Below are positions 16,865 to 25,769 of a stretch of DNA of 64,000 bases, one piece after another. Location: positions 61,971 through 125,970 of the forward strand of contig NZ_JAFLNE010000008.1 in the NCBI RefSeq assembly GCF_017313225.1, given 5' to 3'. Numbering within the stretch: the first letter of the stretch is position 1; each line of letters starts with the position of its first letter. This DNA is from Allomuricauda sp. CAU 1633 (GTDB lineage: Bacteria; Bacteroidota; Bacteroidia; Flavobacteriales; Flavobacteriaceae). The notes below the pieces were generated by a model. That model saw only the letters and a program-made list of their open reading frames with translations, was not told the origin of the DNA and made no database searches. A program made the position numbers and the translations under genes.

Positions 16865-18010
16865 TTAATTATTGAATTCATTCATAAGTTCTGAATCTAC
16901 CTTTACCTTTTTGTTTGGTAAGCGAAACGAAACTCCAACATTGATCAAGTAATCTGCAAAAGCCGCATCCCCAGCCCTTGGATTCCCGGTTGCTTCCTGA
17001 GTTTGTTTGTCAGTTACACTTTGCGGACGCTCTCGTCGTACAGCGAAAGGCACATTCAGATTAAGTGAAAAATTATCCTTCATAAAGGCAATTCCTGGAT
17101 CAATGGACAGTACATTGCCCGGTCTCCTGAATCCTTCATTACCTCCGATAAGATCTTTCACGGGAACACCTTCATATCGCGCACCCAACGAACCAGAAAT
17201 AGTATTGGAAAAAGTTTGGCTCACCCCGGCACGAATGGAAAACTGATCTGGAACGGCCATGATGGCTTCATTTTGAAGAATTGGACTCAAAGTTTCCCTA
17301 AAAGTTCGGGTGCCATTGGTTTCCCTGGGGTTGATCAAATAAAATCCACCACCATAAGCAAACAAGTTCTCAGCTATTTTTTGATAGAATTGAAAATCCA
17401 ATGTAACTCCAAAACCACCGTCTCCAGGCTGTATACTTTGATCAACGGGTCTAACTTGAGGACCTCCCTCCGGGCCTACATTGTAAAAAATATCGGAAGC
17501 ATTCCAATTACCCGTAGGCAATTTCAGGCCCAATCCCACTGCCAAATTTCCATTTTGGTGCTTTTCAAGGTCGAACAACCAATAACCAACACCAACCCGA
17601 ATATCGGCCAAACCACGGGAATAGGTAACATTTCTCTCATTACGACCATGCTCGTACAACGAAGATCTTGTATTGATCACGGTTGGAATGGTGATGCTGG
17701 TATACAGCCTATCTGTTATTCCGTAGGTAAGGAAAAAATCCCAGGAATGGGAATGGTTGATCACCTCAGACCCATTGGCAACCCTATCTGGTTCTTCATG
17801 GGTCCCTCTAAAGTGTCTGAAAGATCTAAAATACCGATAATTACTTCCTATCTGGATATCTCCGGGGCTTAAAAGGTTGCTCTCCAATGTATTGCCCACA
17901 CAAGATGAGAAATGACGGATAGCCACACAACCCTGTGCATTTGACGTTTTAATCCCCAAAAAGGATGCTGTAATAAAAAGTATAAAATAAAGTGCTCTTT
18001 GCGTTTTCAT
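16865..18010 (-). CDS. Outer-membrane transporter-like barrel (MetA-pathway-like)
   Basis: A 381-residue secreted protein with a signal peptide ending SNAQ and a mature sequence of repeated strand pairs (SHSWDFFLTYGITDRLYTSITIP, LAVGLGLKLPTGNWN, INVGVSFRLPN). This pattern matches the putative MetA-pathway-of-phenol-degradation barrels, a broad set of outer-membrane proteins often labelled transporter. Two cysteines near the mature N-terminus (C28, C37) might form a disulfide. A histidine/arginine-rich stretch (RYFRSFRHFRGTHEE) could bind a metal. It is the first gene of the operon with DoxX-like and FecA-like genes, so it may be the accessory outer-membrane part of that uptake system. Confidence 0.7.
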   Translation of the reverse strand: MKTQRALYFILFITASFLGIKTSNAQGCVAIRHFSSCVGNTLESNLLSPGDIQIGSNYRYFRSFRHFRGTHEEPDRVANGSEVINHSHSWDFFLTYGITDRLYTSITIPTVINTRSSLYEHGRNERNVTYSRGLADIRVGVGYWLFDLEKHQNGNLAVGLGLKLPTGNWNASDIFYNVGPEGGPQVRPVDQSIQPGDGGFGVTLDFQFYQKIAENLFAYGGGFYLINPRETNGTRTFRETLSPILQNEAIMAVPDQFSIRAGVSQTFSNTISGSLGARYEGVPVKDLIGGNEGFRRPGNVLSIDPGIAFMKDNFSLNLNVPFAVRRERPQSVTDKQTQEATGNPRAGDAAFADYLINVGVSFRLPNKKVKVDSELMNEFNN

Positions 18011-18034
18011 ATTCTGTTTTGGTTGGTTTATCGA

Positions 18035-18064
18035 TAAAAAAAGCCGACCTATTTCAAGGACGGC
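18035..18064 (-). terminator. Terminator-like hairpin before the receptor operon
   Basis: On the minus strand GCCGTCC, an eight-base loop and GGTCGGC pair with one central mismatch and are followed by seven Ts. It lies 25 bp upstream of the first codon of the 16865-18010 gene and about 175 bp downstream of the TRIC gene. It may end the RDD-TRIC transcript, or act as an attenuator, since a TACTTTG box (about 18112-18118) lies upstream of it. Confidence 0.6.
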
Positions 18065-18238
18065 CTCTATTATTGAATACGCTACTTATTATTTAAACTA
18101 AACTTGCGGCCAAAGTAGGATGTTTACCCAACAACTGCGGCTAACAAAAGGGTAAAAAAGATTAATAAAGAGTTAATAGGACTAATGAATGGTTAAGCAA
18201 CACGCATATTGTGCTTCTCACTAGAAGAATAAAAGATT

Positions 18239-18853
18239 TTATGCTTTCCCTTTATAGATATTGGGCAACCGTATTCCAAAAAGCACAGCCAAGGTTCTCA
18301 GGGCAATAACCACCAAAATAGCAGCGATATAGGCATAATCTTCCCGCATGGAAAGACCAGTGAACAAAAAATAACTTGCTCCGCCTACAATGCAGGTCGT
18401 TGCATATATTTCTGTTCTTCGGAAAATTATAGGGATCTCGTTACACAGCATATCCCGAATCACACCGCCAAAACATGCGGTCATGGTGCCCAAAGCTATA
18501 CATACCACGGGCAACAACTCCGCCTGTAATCCTTTTTCAACGCCAACCATGGTATAGAGACCAATGCCAATGGTATCAAACAAAAACAAGGAACGTCTAA
18601 GATATTTGAGTTGGTTCACAAAAATAATGGCCAATACAACCGCAATGAAAATGGTAACCATATACGTGATGTCCGTCATCCATGCCACGGGTGTATTGCC
18701 AATTAGAAGGTCTCGCAACGTTCCTCCTCCAATAGCCGTCACAAAGGCAATAATAAGCACCCCGAACAAGTCCAGTCGCTTTTCCATGGCCACCAAAACT
18801 CCGGAAATGGCAAAGGCCACGGTTCCCAAAATATCTATGGTCTGATAGAGCAT
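18239..18853 (-). CDS. TRIC channel family (UPF0126) membrane protein
   Basis: A 204-residue membrane protein with two repeats of three helices plus a seventh. Each repeat carries the glycine-rich kink that lines the pore: IGGGTLRDLLIG and FGGVIRDMLCN. This is the bacterial UPF0126 family, related to trimeric intracellular cation channels that conduct K+ or Na+. It follows the RDD gene after two bases on the same strand, so the two form one transcript. The ion carried and the physiological role are not known for this organism. Length is normal for the family. Confidence 0.9.
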   Translation of the reverse strand: MLYQTIDILGTVAFAISGVLVAMEKRLDLFGVLIIAFVTAIGGGTLRDLLIGNTPVAWMTDITYMVTIFIAVVLAIIFVNQLKYLRRSLFLFDTIGIGLYTMVGVEKGLQAELLPVVCIALGTMTACFGGVIRDMLCNEIPIIFRRTEIYATTCIVGGASYFLFTGLSMREDYAYIAAILVVIALRTLAVLFGIRLPNIYKGKA

Positions 18854-18855
18854 CG

Positions 18856-19581
18856 CTACATTTTTTGGGTGTAGTAGTTATAGTCTTTTAGAACGGTATC
18901 CAAAAAAGGAACATCATAAAGTTTGGAATTGGTCTGAAGGATACTCTCCACCTTCACCCGAAGTGCAGTCAATGTCCTAAAATCTCCACTTTTTCTGGCA
19001 ATATGAAAGGTTTCCTTGATCAATCGCACATCCTTGTCCGTCAACAAGGTCACATTGGTAAACTGCGGCACATATTCTTCATTGATTTCTTCCAAAATGG
19101 TATGCGAAACCTTGGTTTTCTTTTTGGTGCTGATAACCACCGTGCCTGCGGCCGCATCTCCAACACGCTGCCTTTTTTCGGAAAATAGGATGCTTAAAAT
19201 ACCTATGGAGCCTAAAAAAATCCAAATGTCCACCAGCCGAAGCATCCATCGTACCAATAAATTGCTCCAATGTACCGGTGTGCCATCCAAACGCACCACC
19301 CGCATTTTTAGCAACATCTTCCCAACCGTCTGTCCATTGAAAAGACTGTGCATCAAAAGGGAATAGAACATGGCTGGCAGAAAAATTAGGGCCACCAACC
19401 CGCGTTGGGTCCAATAATCTTCGTACACATACCCAATGGCATCACCGATAAGGTTCACCAAGTAGGCATACACATAAAGAATGAATCCATCGATCAAAAA
19501 TGCTACAATACGCTCCCCAATACTGACAATCTTATAATCTAAGTTGACATTTTGCGTTGTATTGATTTGGAGGTTACCCAT
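18856..19581 (-). CDS. RDD family membrane protein
   Basis: A 241-residue protein with an RDD domain. The motif Arg-x5-Asp appears in ERIVAFLIDGFIL, a second helix hairpin covers FLPAMFYSLLMHSLFNGQTVGKMLLKMRVVRLDG, and a third is LVRWMLRLVDIWIFLGSIG. A cytoplasmic C-terminal part of about 90 residues follows. Function is unresolved; some RDD proteins are linked to ion exchange. It is divergent from the SpoIIM gene with only 34 bp between starts. RDD genes commonly accompany MoxR/DUF58/SpoIIM loci, so the divergent pair probably belongs to one functional unit. Confidence 0.88.
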   Translation of the reverse strand: MGNLQINTTQNVNLDYKIVSIGERIVAFLIDGFILYVYAYLVNLIGDAIGYVYEDYWTQRGLVALIFLPAMFYSLLMHSLFNGQTVGKMLLKMRVVRLDGTPVHWSNLLVRWMLRLVDIWIFLGSIGILSILFSEKRQRVGDAAAGTVVISTKKKTKVSHTILEEINEEYVPQFTNVTLLTDKDVRLIKETFHIARKSGDFRTLTALRVKVESILQTNSKLYDVPFLDTVLKDYNYYTQKM

Positions 19582-19615
19582 ATAACCGTAATTTTAACTG
19601 TACGAATTTCCACTT

Positions 19616-20590
19616 ATGCGAGAGGCTGCCTTTGTGAAGCAAAATAAGGAAAAATGGATTGCATTTGAAAAAGCAATCGCATTGGGTTCACATACCGACC
19701 CCGATGCCCTTGTGGATGGCTACATCCAGCTCACAAACGATTTGGCCTACGCACAGACGTATTACGCAGAAAGCAAGACTTTATTGTATCTGAACTCTTT
19801 GGCTTCCCAAGCACATCAAAAAATTTATAAGAATAAAAAGGAATCCGGCAACCGGATAATTGAGTTTTGGGCACGGGAATTCCCATTATTTTTTAGACAA
19901 TATCACAAGACGCTCTTGGTGGCTTTTTTAATTTTTATTGTGGCCTCCGCCATTGGCAGTATCTCTGCCCTTAACGATTCTTCTTTTGTACGACTTATCT
20001 TGGGAGATGCCTATGTGAACGAAACCTTGAACAATATTGCCAAAGGAGAGCCCACCGCCATTTATAAAAGTGGCAGCGAAGTAGGAACGTTTTTGGGCAT
20101 TACCATCAACAACATTCGTGTGGGATTCTTGGCCTTTGCCTTTGGGGTCATTACCAGTATTGGCACAGCCTATATTTTGTTCAGCAATGGCGTGATGTTG
20201 GGTGCTTTTATCACCTTTTTTTATACCAAAGGGGTGTTTTTTGAAGCTAACCGACAAATTTGGCTGCATGGCACCATCGAAATTTCGGTAATTATTATTG
20301 CTGGATGTGCCGGACTCATCATGGGCAATAGTATTTTGTTCCCCAAAACATTTTCAAGACGGGTTTCCTTCATGAAAGGTGCCAAAGATGGCCTAAAGGT
20401 TGTGGTGAGTACCATTCCTTTTTTCATCATCGCCGGGTTTATCGAAGGATTCATCACCCGCTATGCCACCATGCCGGATTGGCTGGCCTTTTTAATCATT
20501 GGGGGATCACTATGCCTTATCGTCTATTATTATATCCTATATCCAATCTTACTAAACCAATCTTATGAAGGACAAATACATCGAACTTAG
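19616..20590 (+). CDS. SpoIIM family (stage II sporulation protein M-like) membrane protein
   Basis: A 324-residue protein with an N-terminal soluble region (1-95) and about six membrane helices. Signature segments are KTLLVAFLIFIVASAIG and NNIRVGFLAFAFGVITSIGTAYILFSNGVMLGAF. The organism does not sporulate by any sign here; in Bacillus SpoIIM recruits a wall hydrolase complex, and outside Firmicutes the family recurs beside MoxR ATPases. It is the first gene of a six-gene rightward run. Its last 26 bases overlap the next gene, which is strong evidence for an operon. Confidence 0.9.
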   Translation: MREAAFVKQNKEKWIAFEKAIALGSHTDPDALVDGYIQLTNDLAYAQTYYAESKTLLYLNSLASQAHQKIYKNKKESGNRIIEFWAREFPLFFRQYHKTLLVAFLIFIVASAIGSISALNDSSFVRLILGDAYVNETLNNIAKGEPTAIYKSGSEVGTFLGITINNIRVGFLAFAFGVITSIGTAYILFSNGVMLGAFITFFYTKGVFFEANRQIWLHGTIEISVIIIAGCAGLIMGNSILFPKTFSRRVSFMKGAKDGLKVVVSTIPFFIIAGFIEGFITRYATMPDWLAFLIIGGSLCLIVYYYILYPILLNQSYEGQIHRT

Positions 20591-21500
20591 AATCAATCGC
20601 GATTTTGGCGACATTCTTACCGTATATTTTGATTTTTTAAAGCAAAACATCAAAAAATTCACCAACGTTTTTCTCAGTTATAATGGGATTTTCTTGATTG
20701 GACTTTTGATTACCAGTTATTTGTTGGTCAGTGGATTTATTGGAATGATTTCCGAAAATTCCAATTTATATGGAATCAGTGCTACGCAAACAGGTGACGA
20801 CACCTATTGGATCTATGTTATTGCTGGGGGCATCCTTTTCTTTCTCATTTTTTTAATGGTCGCTGGATTGAACTTTAGTCTAAGCTCTTCCTATATGATC
20901 AAGTATGATGAACACAAAGGCAATGGCTTCGACAAAGCCGAAGTCTGGAACCTTACCAAGAACAAATTGGGCCACACCATTGTCTTTATCCTGTTGCTGA
21001 TTCCAATTTATGGTTTGTTTTTTATTGTTTCCGTAGTTTTTGCTTTCATTCCCCTACTGGGTATGTTTGCCCAGTATATCATCCAGTTTTTTATGACGGC
21101 TTGGATTGGGGTTTCCTTTTTTAGTATGCTGAGTGAGGACAAAGGTGTTACCGATGCTTTTGGCGAAGGCTGGAACTTGGTCAGTAAAAACTTTTGGAAG
21201 TCAGTTGGGGTTAACTTCATTCTTGGGTTGCTTAACGGGCTCCTCATGTTCATTGTTCTGATTATTCCGGCAATTCTCATCGGGATTTACACGTTTCACG
21301 TAGTGGAAAACAATGTTGATGTTGGCGGCATAGTAGCTACCGTTGTGTATACCCTTGGTCTTTGTACATTGCTCATCCTAATGGTATATGCCCAATGCCT
21401 TTCGCAGTTTATCAATGGAATTCTTTTCTATACCTTGCACGAGAAAACCTATAACCTCAATACACGAAGTAAAATTGAACAAATAGGACAATCCGAGTAG
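20565..21500 (+). CDS. Multi-pass membrane protein of the MoxR locus
   Basis: A 311-residue protein with about six predicted helices, including GIFLIGLLITSYLLVSGFIG, VIAGGILFFLIFLMVAGLNF and LIPIYGLFFIVSVVFAFIPLLG. Its cytoplasmic loops include GEGWNLVSKNFWKSVG. No enzymatic motif is visible. It resembles DUF4013-like or YciC-like membrane proteins only in general form, so no name is given. It overlaps the SpoIIM gene by 26 bases. Its TAG stop overlaps the next gene's GTG start by one base (TAGTG), so the three proteins are probably made together. Confidence 0.8.
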   Translation: MKDKYIELRINRDFGDILTVYFDFLKQNIKKFTNVFLSYNGIFLIGLLITSYLLVSGFIGMISENSNLYGISATQTGDDTYWIYVIAGGILFFLIFLMVAGLNFSLSSSYMIKYDEHKGNGFDKAEVWNLTKNKLGHTIVFILLLIPIYGLFFIVSVVFAFIPLLGMFAQYIIQFFMTAWIGVSFFSMLSEDKGVTDAFGEGWNLVSKNFWKSVGVNFILGLLNGLLMFIVLIIPAILIGIYTFHVVENNVDVGGIVATVVYTLGLCTLLILMVYAQCLSQFINGILFYTLHEKTYNLNTRSKIEQIGQSE

Positions 21501-22219
21501 TGATCCATCGTATTACAGTCATATTCTTTTTGTTGTGGGCTTCGTTGTCAAATGCCCAAAATGATTCCATTTCAATTCCCATTGATGAGGGCTCCACATT
21601 GACCGAACGCCAAATCGATGAAGACCTTAGCCAAAAATACACAGGAGAGGAGTTCAATTATGATGTAAAAACCGGGGAATCCGCCAACCTTTTGGCCCGT
21701 TTTATCCGATGGATTTTGAACAGCTTGGGTGAAACCTTTGGTCTGGACATCTCCCCAAAAACATTGCTTTTTCTGGAATATACCATCTATGCACTCATGG
21801 GAGCCTTGGTCATTTACTTGTTGGTACGGGTGTTCATCAATGAAAAATTCAACGCCATTTTTTCCAAAAAAGCGAAGTCCATTGTTGATATCGATTTATC
21901 CGAACGCCATATTGAATCCATAGACTTGGATGCCTTGATGAATGATGCCCTTAAGATCAAAGATTACCGACTTGCGGTCCGGTACCAGTTTCTCAAGATT
22001 TTGAAGTTGCTTTCCCAAAAAAGTATCATCGATTGGCATTTTGAAAAGACCAATGTGGATTACCAACGTGAAATCAAGGAAGGAAACCTGCAAACTGAGT
22101 TTAAAAAGGCATCCTATCTCTATGAAAACATCTGGTATGGGGAGCAACCCATTGATGAGACCGGCTACACCAAAACCAGTTCCCGTTTCACCCGATTAAA
22201 TGATTTAATTCTGCAATAG
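21500..22219 (+). CDS. DUF4129 domain protein
   Basis: A 239-residue protein starting at GTG. It has a signal peptide (ending SNAQ), a periplasmic stretch, one membrane helix (about 92-112, LEYTIYALMGALVIYLLVRVF) and a cytoplasmic DUF4129 domain. The C-terminal domain is recognised by DALKIKDYRLAVRYQFLKILKLLSQKSIIDW and YENIWYGEQPID. DUF4129 proteins accompany transglutaminase-like, DUF58 and MoxR proteins; their biochemical role is unknown. The domain faces the same side as the MoxR ATPase, so it could be a contact point, by inference. Confidence 0.87.
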   Translation: MIHRITVIFFLLWASLSNAQNDSISIPIDEGSTLTERQIDEDLSQKYTGEEFNYDVKTGESANLLARFIRWILNSLGETFGLDISPKTLLFLEYTIYALMGALVIYLLVRVFINEKFNAIFSKKAKSIVDIDLSERHIESIDLDALMNDALKIKDYRLAVRYQFLKILKLLSQKSIIDWHFEKTNVDYQREIKEGNLQTEFKKASYLYENIWYGEQPIDETGYTKTSSRFTRLNDLILQ

Positions 22220-22221
22220 CT

Positions 22222-23433
22222 ATGGATCGAAAATCGAAAATAGTTATTGCCGTATTCGCCGCTGTGGTCGTGGGCATCATCATCACCGAAATTGTGAGGC
22301 CCAAGCCCATTAATTGGAGGCCCTCCTACACATCAACCGATAAAATTCCTTTTGGTTGTTATGTGCTTTTTAATGAATTGGCCACAATTTTCCCGGACCA
22401 TTCCATTGAAACCGTTGAAGAAAGTGTGTATGACCTTATGGTGGATCGGGACACCACTGTTGCATCGAACTATATTTTCATCAATGAATATATTGAGCTG
22501 GACGAACAGGAGACCAACCAACTTTTGGATTATGTGGATCAGGGAAACACCGTTTTTATTTCGGCAACAAATTTCGGATGGCCTTTGTTGGACACCTTAA
22601 ATATTACCCTAGCTTCGGATTACAACCTAAAAGAAGGCACCGCCATCCTCAATTTAACCCATAATAGGTTCAATGGCGAGGAATTTAAACTATCCCGTGG
22701 GGTATTCAACTCCCATTTTACCAGCGTAGACTCCACCAACACCACCATTTTGGGTCATATCACCTATACCAAAGAGAATTTTTTGGAAGAGCAGCCCGAA
22801 GTTACAGTCACCAAACCCAATTTCATCAAGACAAAATTCGGAAAAGGCAACTTCATCATTAGTAGTACGCCACAAGCCTATTCCAATTTTTATATGCTGA
22901 AGGGAAACCAGGACTACGCGGTGTACACATTTTCATACCTACAGGACCATGGGCTTCTGTATTGGGACAATTATAAAAAAGCAGGACGCATCATTATAAA
23001 TTCTCCCATGCGCTTTGTTTTGACGCAGGAAGCCTTGAAATGGGCTTATTACCTTACTATTTTGGGTATTTTGCTCTTCGTTCTCTTCCGAGGGAAACGG
23101 GAACAGCGTATCATCCCCGTAAGAGAACCCTTAAAAAACTCTTCGGTGGAGTTTGCCCAAGCGGTTGGATCCCTTTACCATCAAAATAAGGACTACACGG
23201 ACCTCATCCACAAAAAATTGAACTACTTTTTGGCACATCTAAGAAATCGATACCATATTGACACTTCCCAACTCGACGGAAAAACTATCCAAATCTTAGC
23301 CGCAAGAGCAGGCAAAGAAGTGGGAGAAACCAAAAAATTGATTGAATACATCCTGAATTTAAAGAACAAAAGCACCCATACCGAACAAGACAGTATAGAA
23401 CTCAACAAAAAAATAACCGCATTTAAGCAGTGA
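22222..23433 (+). CDS. DUF4350 domain membrane protein
   Basis: A 403-residue protein with an N-terminal membrane anchor (about 5-24), a periplasmic domain with GTNVFIS-like strands (QGNTVFISATNFGWP) and FGKGNFIISSTPQAYSNF, a second helix (about 275-292, YYLTILGILLFVLFRG) and a cytoplasmic helical tail (about 300-403). This is the DUF4350 arrangement, which has a GATase1-like fold in some relatives. It starts two bases after the DUF4129 stop. Its place in the MoxR run argues for a shared membrane complex. No catalytic residue can be named. Confidence 0.83.
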   Translation: MDRKSKIVIAVFAAVVVGIIITEIVRPKPINWRPSYTSTDKIPFGCYVLFNELATIFPDHSIETVEESVYDLMVDRDTTVASNYIFINEYIELDEQETNQLLDYVDQGNTVFISATNFGWPLLDTLNITLASDYNLKEGTAILNLTHNRFNGEEFKLSRGVFNSHFTSVDSTNTTILGHITYTKENFLEEQPEVTVTKPNFIKTKFGKGNFIISSTPQAYSNFYMLKGNQDYAVYTFSYLQDHGLLYWDNYKKAGRIIINSPMRFVLTQEALKWAYYLTILGILLFVLFRGKREQRIIPVREPLKNSSVEFAQAVGSLYHQNKDYTDLIHKKLNYFLAHLRNRYHIDTSQLDGKTIQILAARAGKEVGETKKLIEYILNLKNKSTHTEQDSIELNKKITAFKQ

Positions 23434-23436
23434 CAA

Positions 23437-24432
23437 ATGGAAGAAAACGAACAACAGGAAGACGTACAGTTCAATAACCGCATTGACCTGACCCAACTAC
23501 AAGAGGCCGTTTCCCAAATTAAATCCGAATTGGGAAAAGTGATCATTGGACAGCAAGACATGATCGAATTGCTCATTGTGTCCATATTGGCCAATGGGCA
23601 TTCCCTTATTGAAGGCGTTCCAGGTGTGGCCAAAACGGTGACCGCCAAATTATTGGCCAAGACCATGAGTGTGGATTTCAGCCGAATCCAATTCACGCCA
23701 GATTTAATGCCCAGTGATATTTTGGGAACATCGGTCTTTAATGTTAAAACCTCCGAATTTGAGTTCAAAAAAGGACCCTTATTCTCCAATATTATCTTGA
23801 TAGATGAGATCAACCGTGCCCCCGCCAAAACACAAGCTGCCTTGTTTGAAGCCATGGCGGAACGACAAATCACCATGGACGGGACCGAGTATACGATGGA
23901 ACCACCCTTTTTGGTGTTTGCCACCCAAAATCCCATAGAGCAAGAAGGTACCTATCGCCTTCCCGAAGCCCAATTGGATCGTTTTCTGTTCAAAATCAAT
24001 GTGAATTATCCCTCTTTGGAAGAAGAAATCCAGATTTTGGAAAGTAAGCACGAACAAAAGACCAGAATTGAAGAGGAATTAATCAACAGCTTGTTTTCGG
24101 GCCAACAGATTGCAGACTACCAAAAGACCATCAAGGAAATCATTGTTGAAAAAAACCTGCTCAAATACATCGCCTCCATTGTCGACAACACTCGAACCAA
24201 TGCCAACCTCTATTTAGGGGCATCACCAAGGGCATCCATAGCCATTATGGACGCATCAAAGGCTTTGGCTGCCATGAACGGCAGGGATTTCATAACCCCG
24301 GATGACATTAAAAAAGTAGCAGGTCCGGTTTTGGGGCACAGAATTATGTTGACTCCAGAACGCGAAATGGAGGGATTGACCTCGGAACAAGTGGTCAATC
24401 AAATTGTGGACAGCATAGAAATTCCCAGATAA
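23437..24432 (+). CDS. MoxR family AAA+ ATPase
   Basis: A 331-residue ATPase thought to act as a chaperone that helps load cofactors or mature protein complexes. Walker A is GVPGVAKT (60-67) and Walker B LIDEINRA (121-128). Sensor 1 lies in ATQNPIEQEG (162-171), and the downstream segment RLPEAQLDRF is the MoxR hallmark. A C-terminal lid (about 235-331) contains GASPRASIAIMDASKA, with the arginine expected as sensor 2. It is followed two bases later by a DUF58 protein, its usual partner, and preceded by membrane proteins. MoxR/DUF58 pairs are widespread but their client is mostly unknown. Confidence 0.95.
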   Translation: MEENEQQEDVQFNNRIDLTQLQEAVSQIKSELGKVIIGQQDMIELLIVSILANGHSLIEGVPGVAKTVTAKLLAKTMSVDFSRIQFTPDLMPSDILGTSVFNVKTSEFEFKKGPLFSNIILIDEINRAPAKTQAALFEAMAERQITMDGTEYTMEPPFLVFATQNPIEQEGTYRLPEAQLDRFLFKINVNYPSLEEEIQILESKHEQKTRIEEELINSLFSGQQIADYQKTIKEIIVEKNLLKYIASIVDNTRTNANLYLGASPRASIAIMDASKALAAMNGRDFITPDDIKKVAGPVLGHRIMLTPEREMEGLTSEQVVNQIVDSIEIPR

Positions 24433-24434
24433 TC

Positions 24435-25769
24435 GTGAAGCGACTTTTAAGACCCATATATCTACAAAAACGGTTTTTCATAAGCTTGACAGCCCTAGTT
24501 TTGGGCTTCGTCGTCTCGTTTATGGTACCAACTTTATATGGAGCTATAAAGGTGCTATTCTTTGTTTTTGTACTGCTTTTTATTGTTGATATGCTCCTGT
24601 TGTTTGCTTCAAAAGGGGAAATTGAAGGAGGTAGAATTCTACCGGACAAACTTTCCAATGGTGATGACAATCCCATTCAATTGAAGGTGGCGAACACCTA
24701 TCTTTTTCCCGTTACGGTGAAAATCATTGATGAGATTCCGTTTCAATTTCAAAAACGGGATTTTGGATTGGTCAGCAAAATTTCTAGTGGCGGAAACAAA
24801 GTTTACGATTACCAACTGAGACCCACGGAACGCGGTGTGTATTCCTTTGGAAGCTTAAACATTTTCGCAACTTCCCCCATTGGTTTTCTGGCCAAAAAAT
24901 ACACGTTTGACCAAGCCCAGGAGGTTCCTGTTTACCCGTCATTCCTTCAATTGCAGAAGTATGATCTTATTGCCTTTACCAATCGATTACACGAGTACGG
25001 GCTTAAAAAAATCCGACGGATTGGCCATACCATGGAGTTTGAACAGATTAAGGATTATGTTTTGGGTGACGACATCCGAAATATCAACTGGAAAGCCACC
25101 GCCAAACGAGGACAGCTCATGGTGAACCAGTACCAAGATGAAAAATCCCAACCTATCTATTCCGTGATAGACAAAGGCCGGGTTATGAAAATGCCCTTCA
25201 ATGGGTTGAGTTTGTTGGATTATGCCATCAATGCCACCTTGGTCATCAGCAATATTGCTCTCAAAAAACAAGATAAGGCTGGTATGTTTTCTTTTAGCAA
25301 CAAAATCGAAAATCGGGTGGTGGCAGAACGTAGAAGTTCCCAAATGAACCTGATTTTGGAAACGCTTTATAACTTACGCACCAATTTCATTGAGAGTGAT
25401 TTCAGTAGGCTCTATATTGATGTAAAACGAAACCTCAACCAACGGAGTTTATTGTTGTTGTACACCAATTTTGAAACGCTGGATGCATTGCACCGCCAAC
25501 TCCCCTATCTGGCAGCCATGGCCAAACAACATTTATTGGTGGTCATATTCTTTGAAAATACTGAACTCAATGATTTTGCCAGCAAAAAAGCAGATACGGT
25601 CCATCAAATCTTTGAACAGACCATCGCGGAGAAGTTTATATATGAGAAAAAGCTTATTGTAAACGAATTGCGCAAACATGGTATTCAGACCATTTTGACC
25701 AAGCCGGAAAACCTCACCATAAATACCATCAACAAATACTTGGAAATAAAGGCCAGAGGACTTATTTAA
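24435..25769 (+). CDS. DUF58 domain protein, MoxR partner
   Basis: A 444-residue protein starting at GTG. Two adjacent membrane helices lie at the N-terminus (about 13-30 and 33-53), followed by a beta-rich region and the DUF58 signature in VLGDDIRNINWKATAKRGQ and NQYQDEKSQPIYSVID. The C-terminal part has a von Willebrand factor A-like pattern (RSLLLLYTNFETLDALHRQLPYL), with a weak metal-site motif. DUF58 proteins are the standard partners of MoxR ATPases. It is the last gene of the run. Its stop overlaps the convergent gene at 25766 by four bases. Confidence 0.9.
   Translation: MKRLLRPIYLQKRFFISLTALVLGFVVSFMVPTLYGAIKVLFFVFVLLFIVDMLLLFASKGEIEGGRILPDKLSNGDDNPIQLKVANTYLFPVTVKIIDEIPFQFQKRDFGLVSKISSGGNKVYDYQLRPTERGVYSFGSLNIFATSPIGFLAKKYTFDQAQEVPVYPSFLQLQKYDLIAFTNRLHEYGLKKIRRIGHTMEFEQIKDYVLGDDIRNINWKATAKRGQLMVNQYQDEKSQPIYSVIDKGRVMKMPFNGLSLLDYAINATLVISNIALKKQDKAGMFSFSNKIENRVVAERRSSQMNLILETLYNLRTNFIESDFSRLYIDVKRNLNQRSLLLLYTNFETLDALHRQLPYLAAMAKQHLLVVIFFENTELNDFASKKADTVHQIFEQTIAEKFIYEKKLIVNELRKHGIQTILTKPENLTINTINKYLEIKARGLI

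Noticed and set aside
18035..18120. Named riboswitch in the leader of the receptor operon
   Set aside because: Only a terminator-like hairpin is visible; no conserved aptamer core of a known class could be recognised, so a riboswitch is not claimed.
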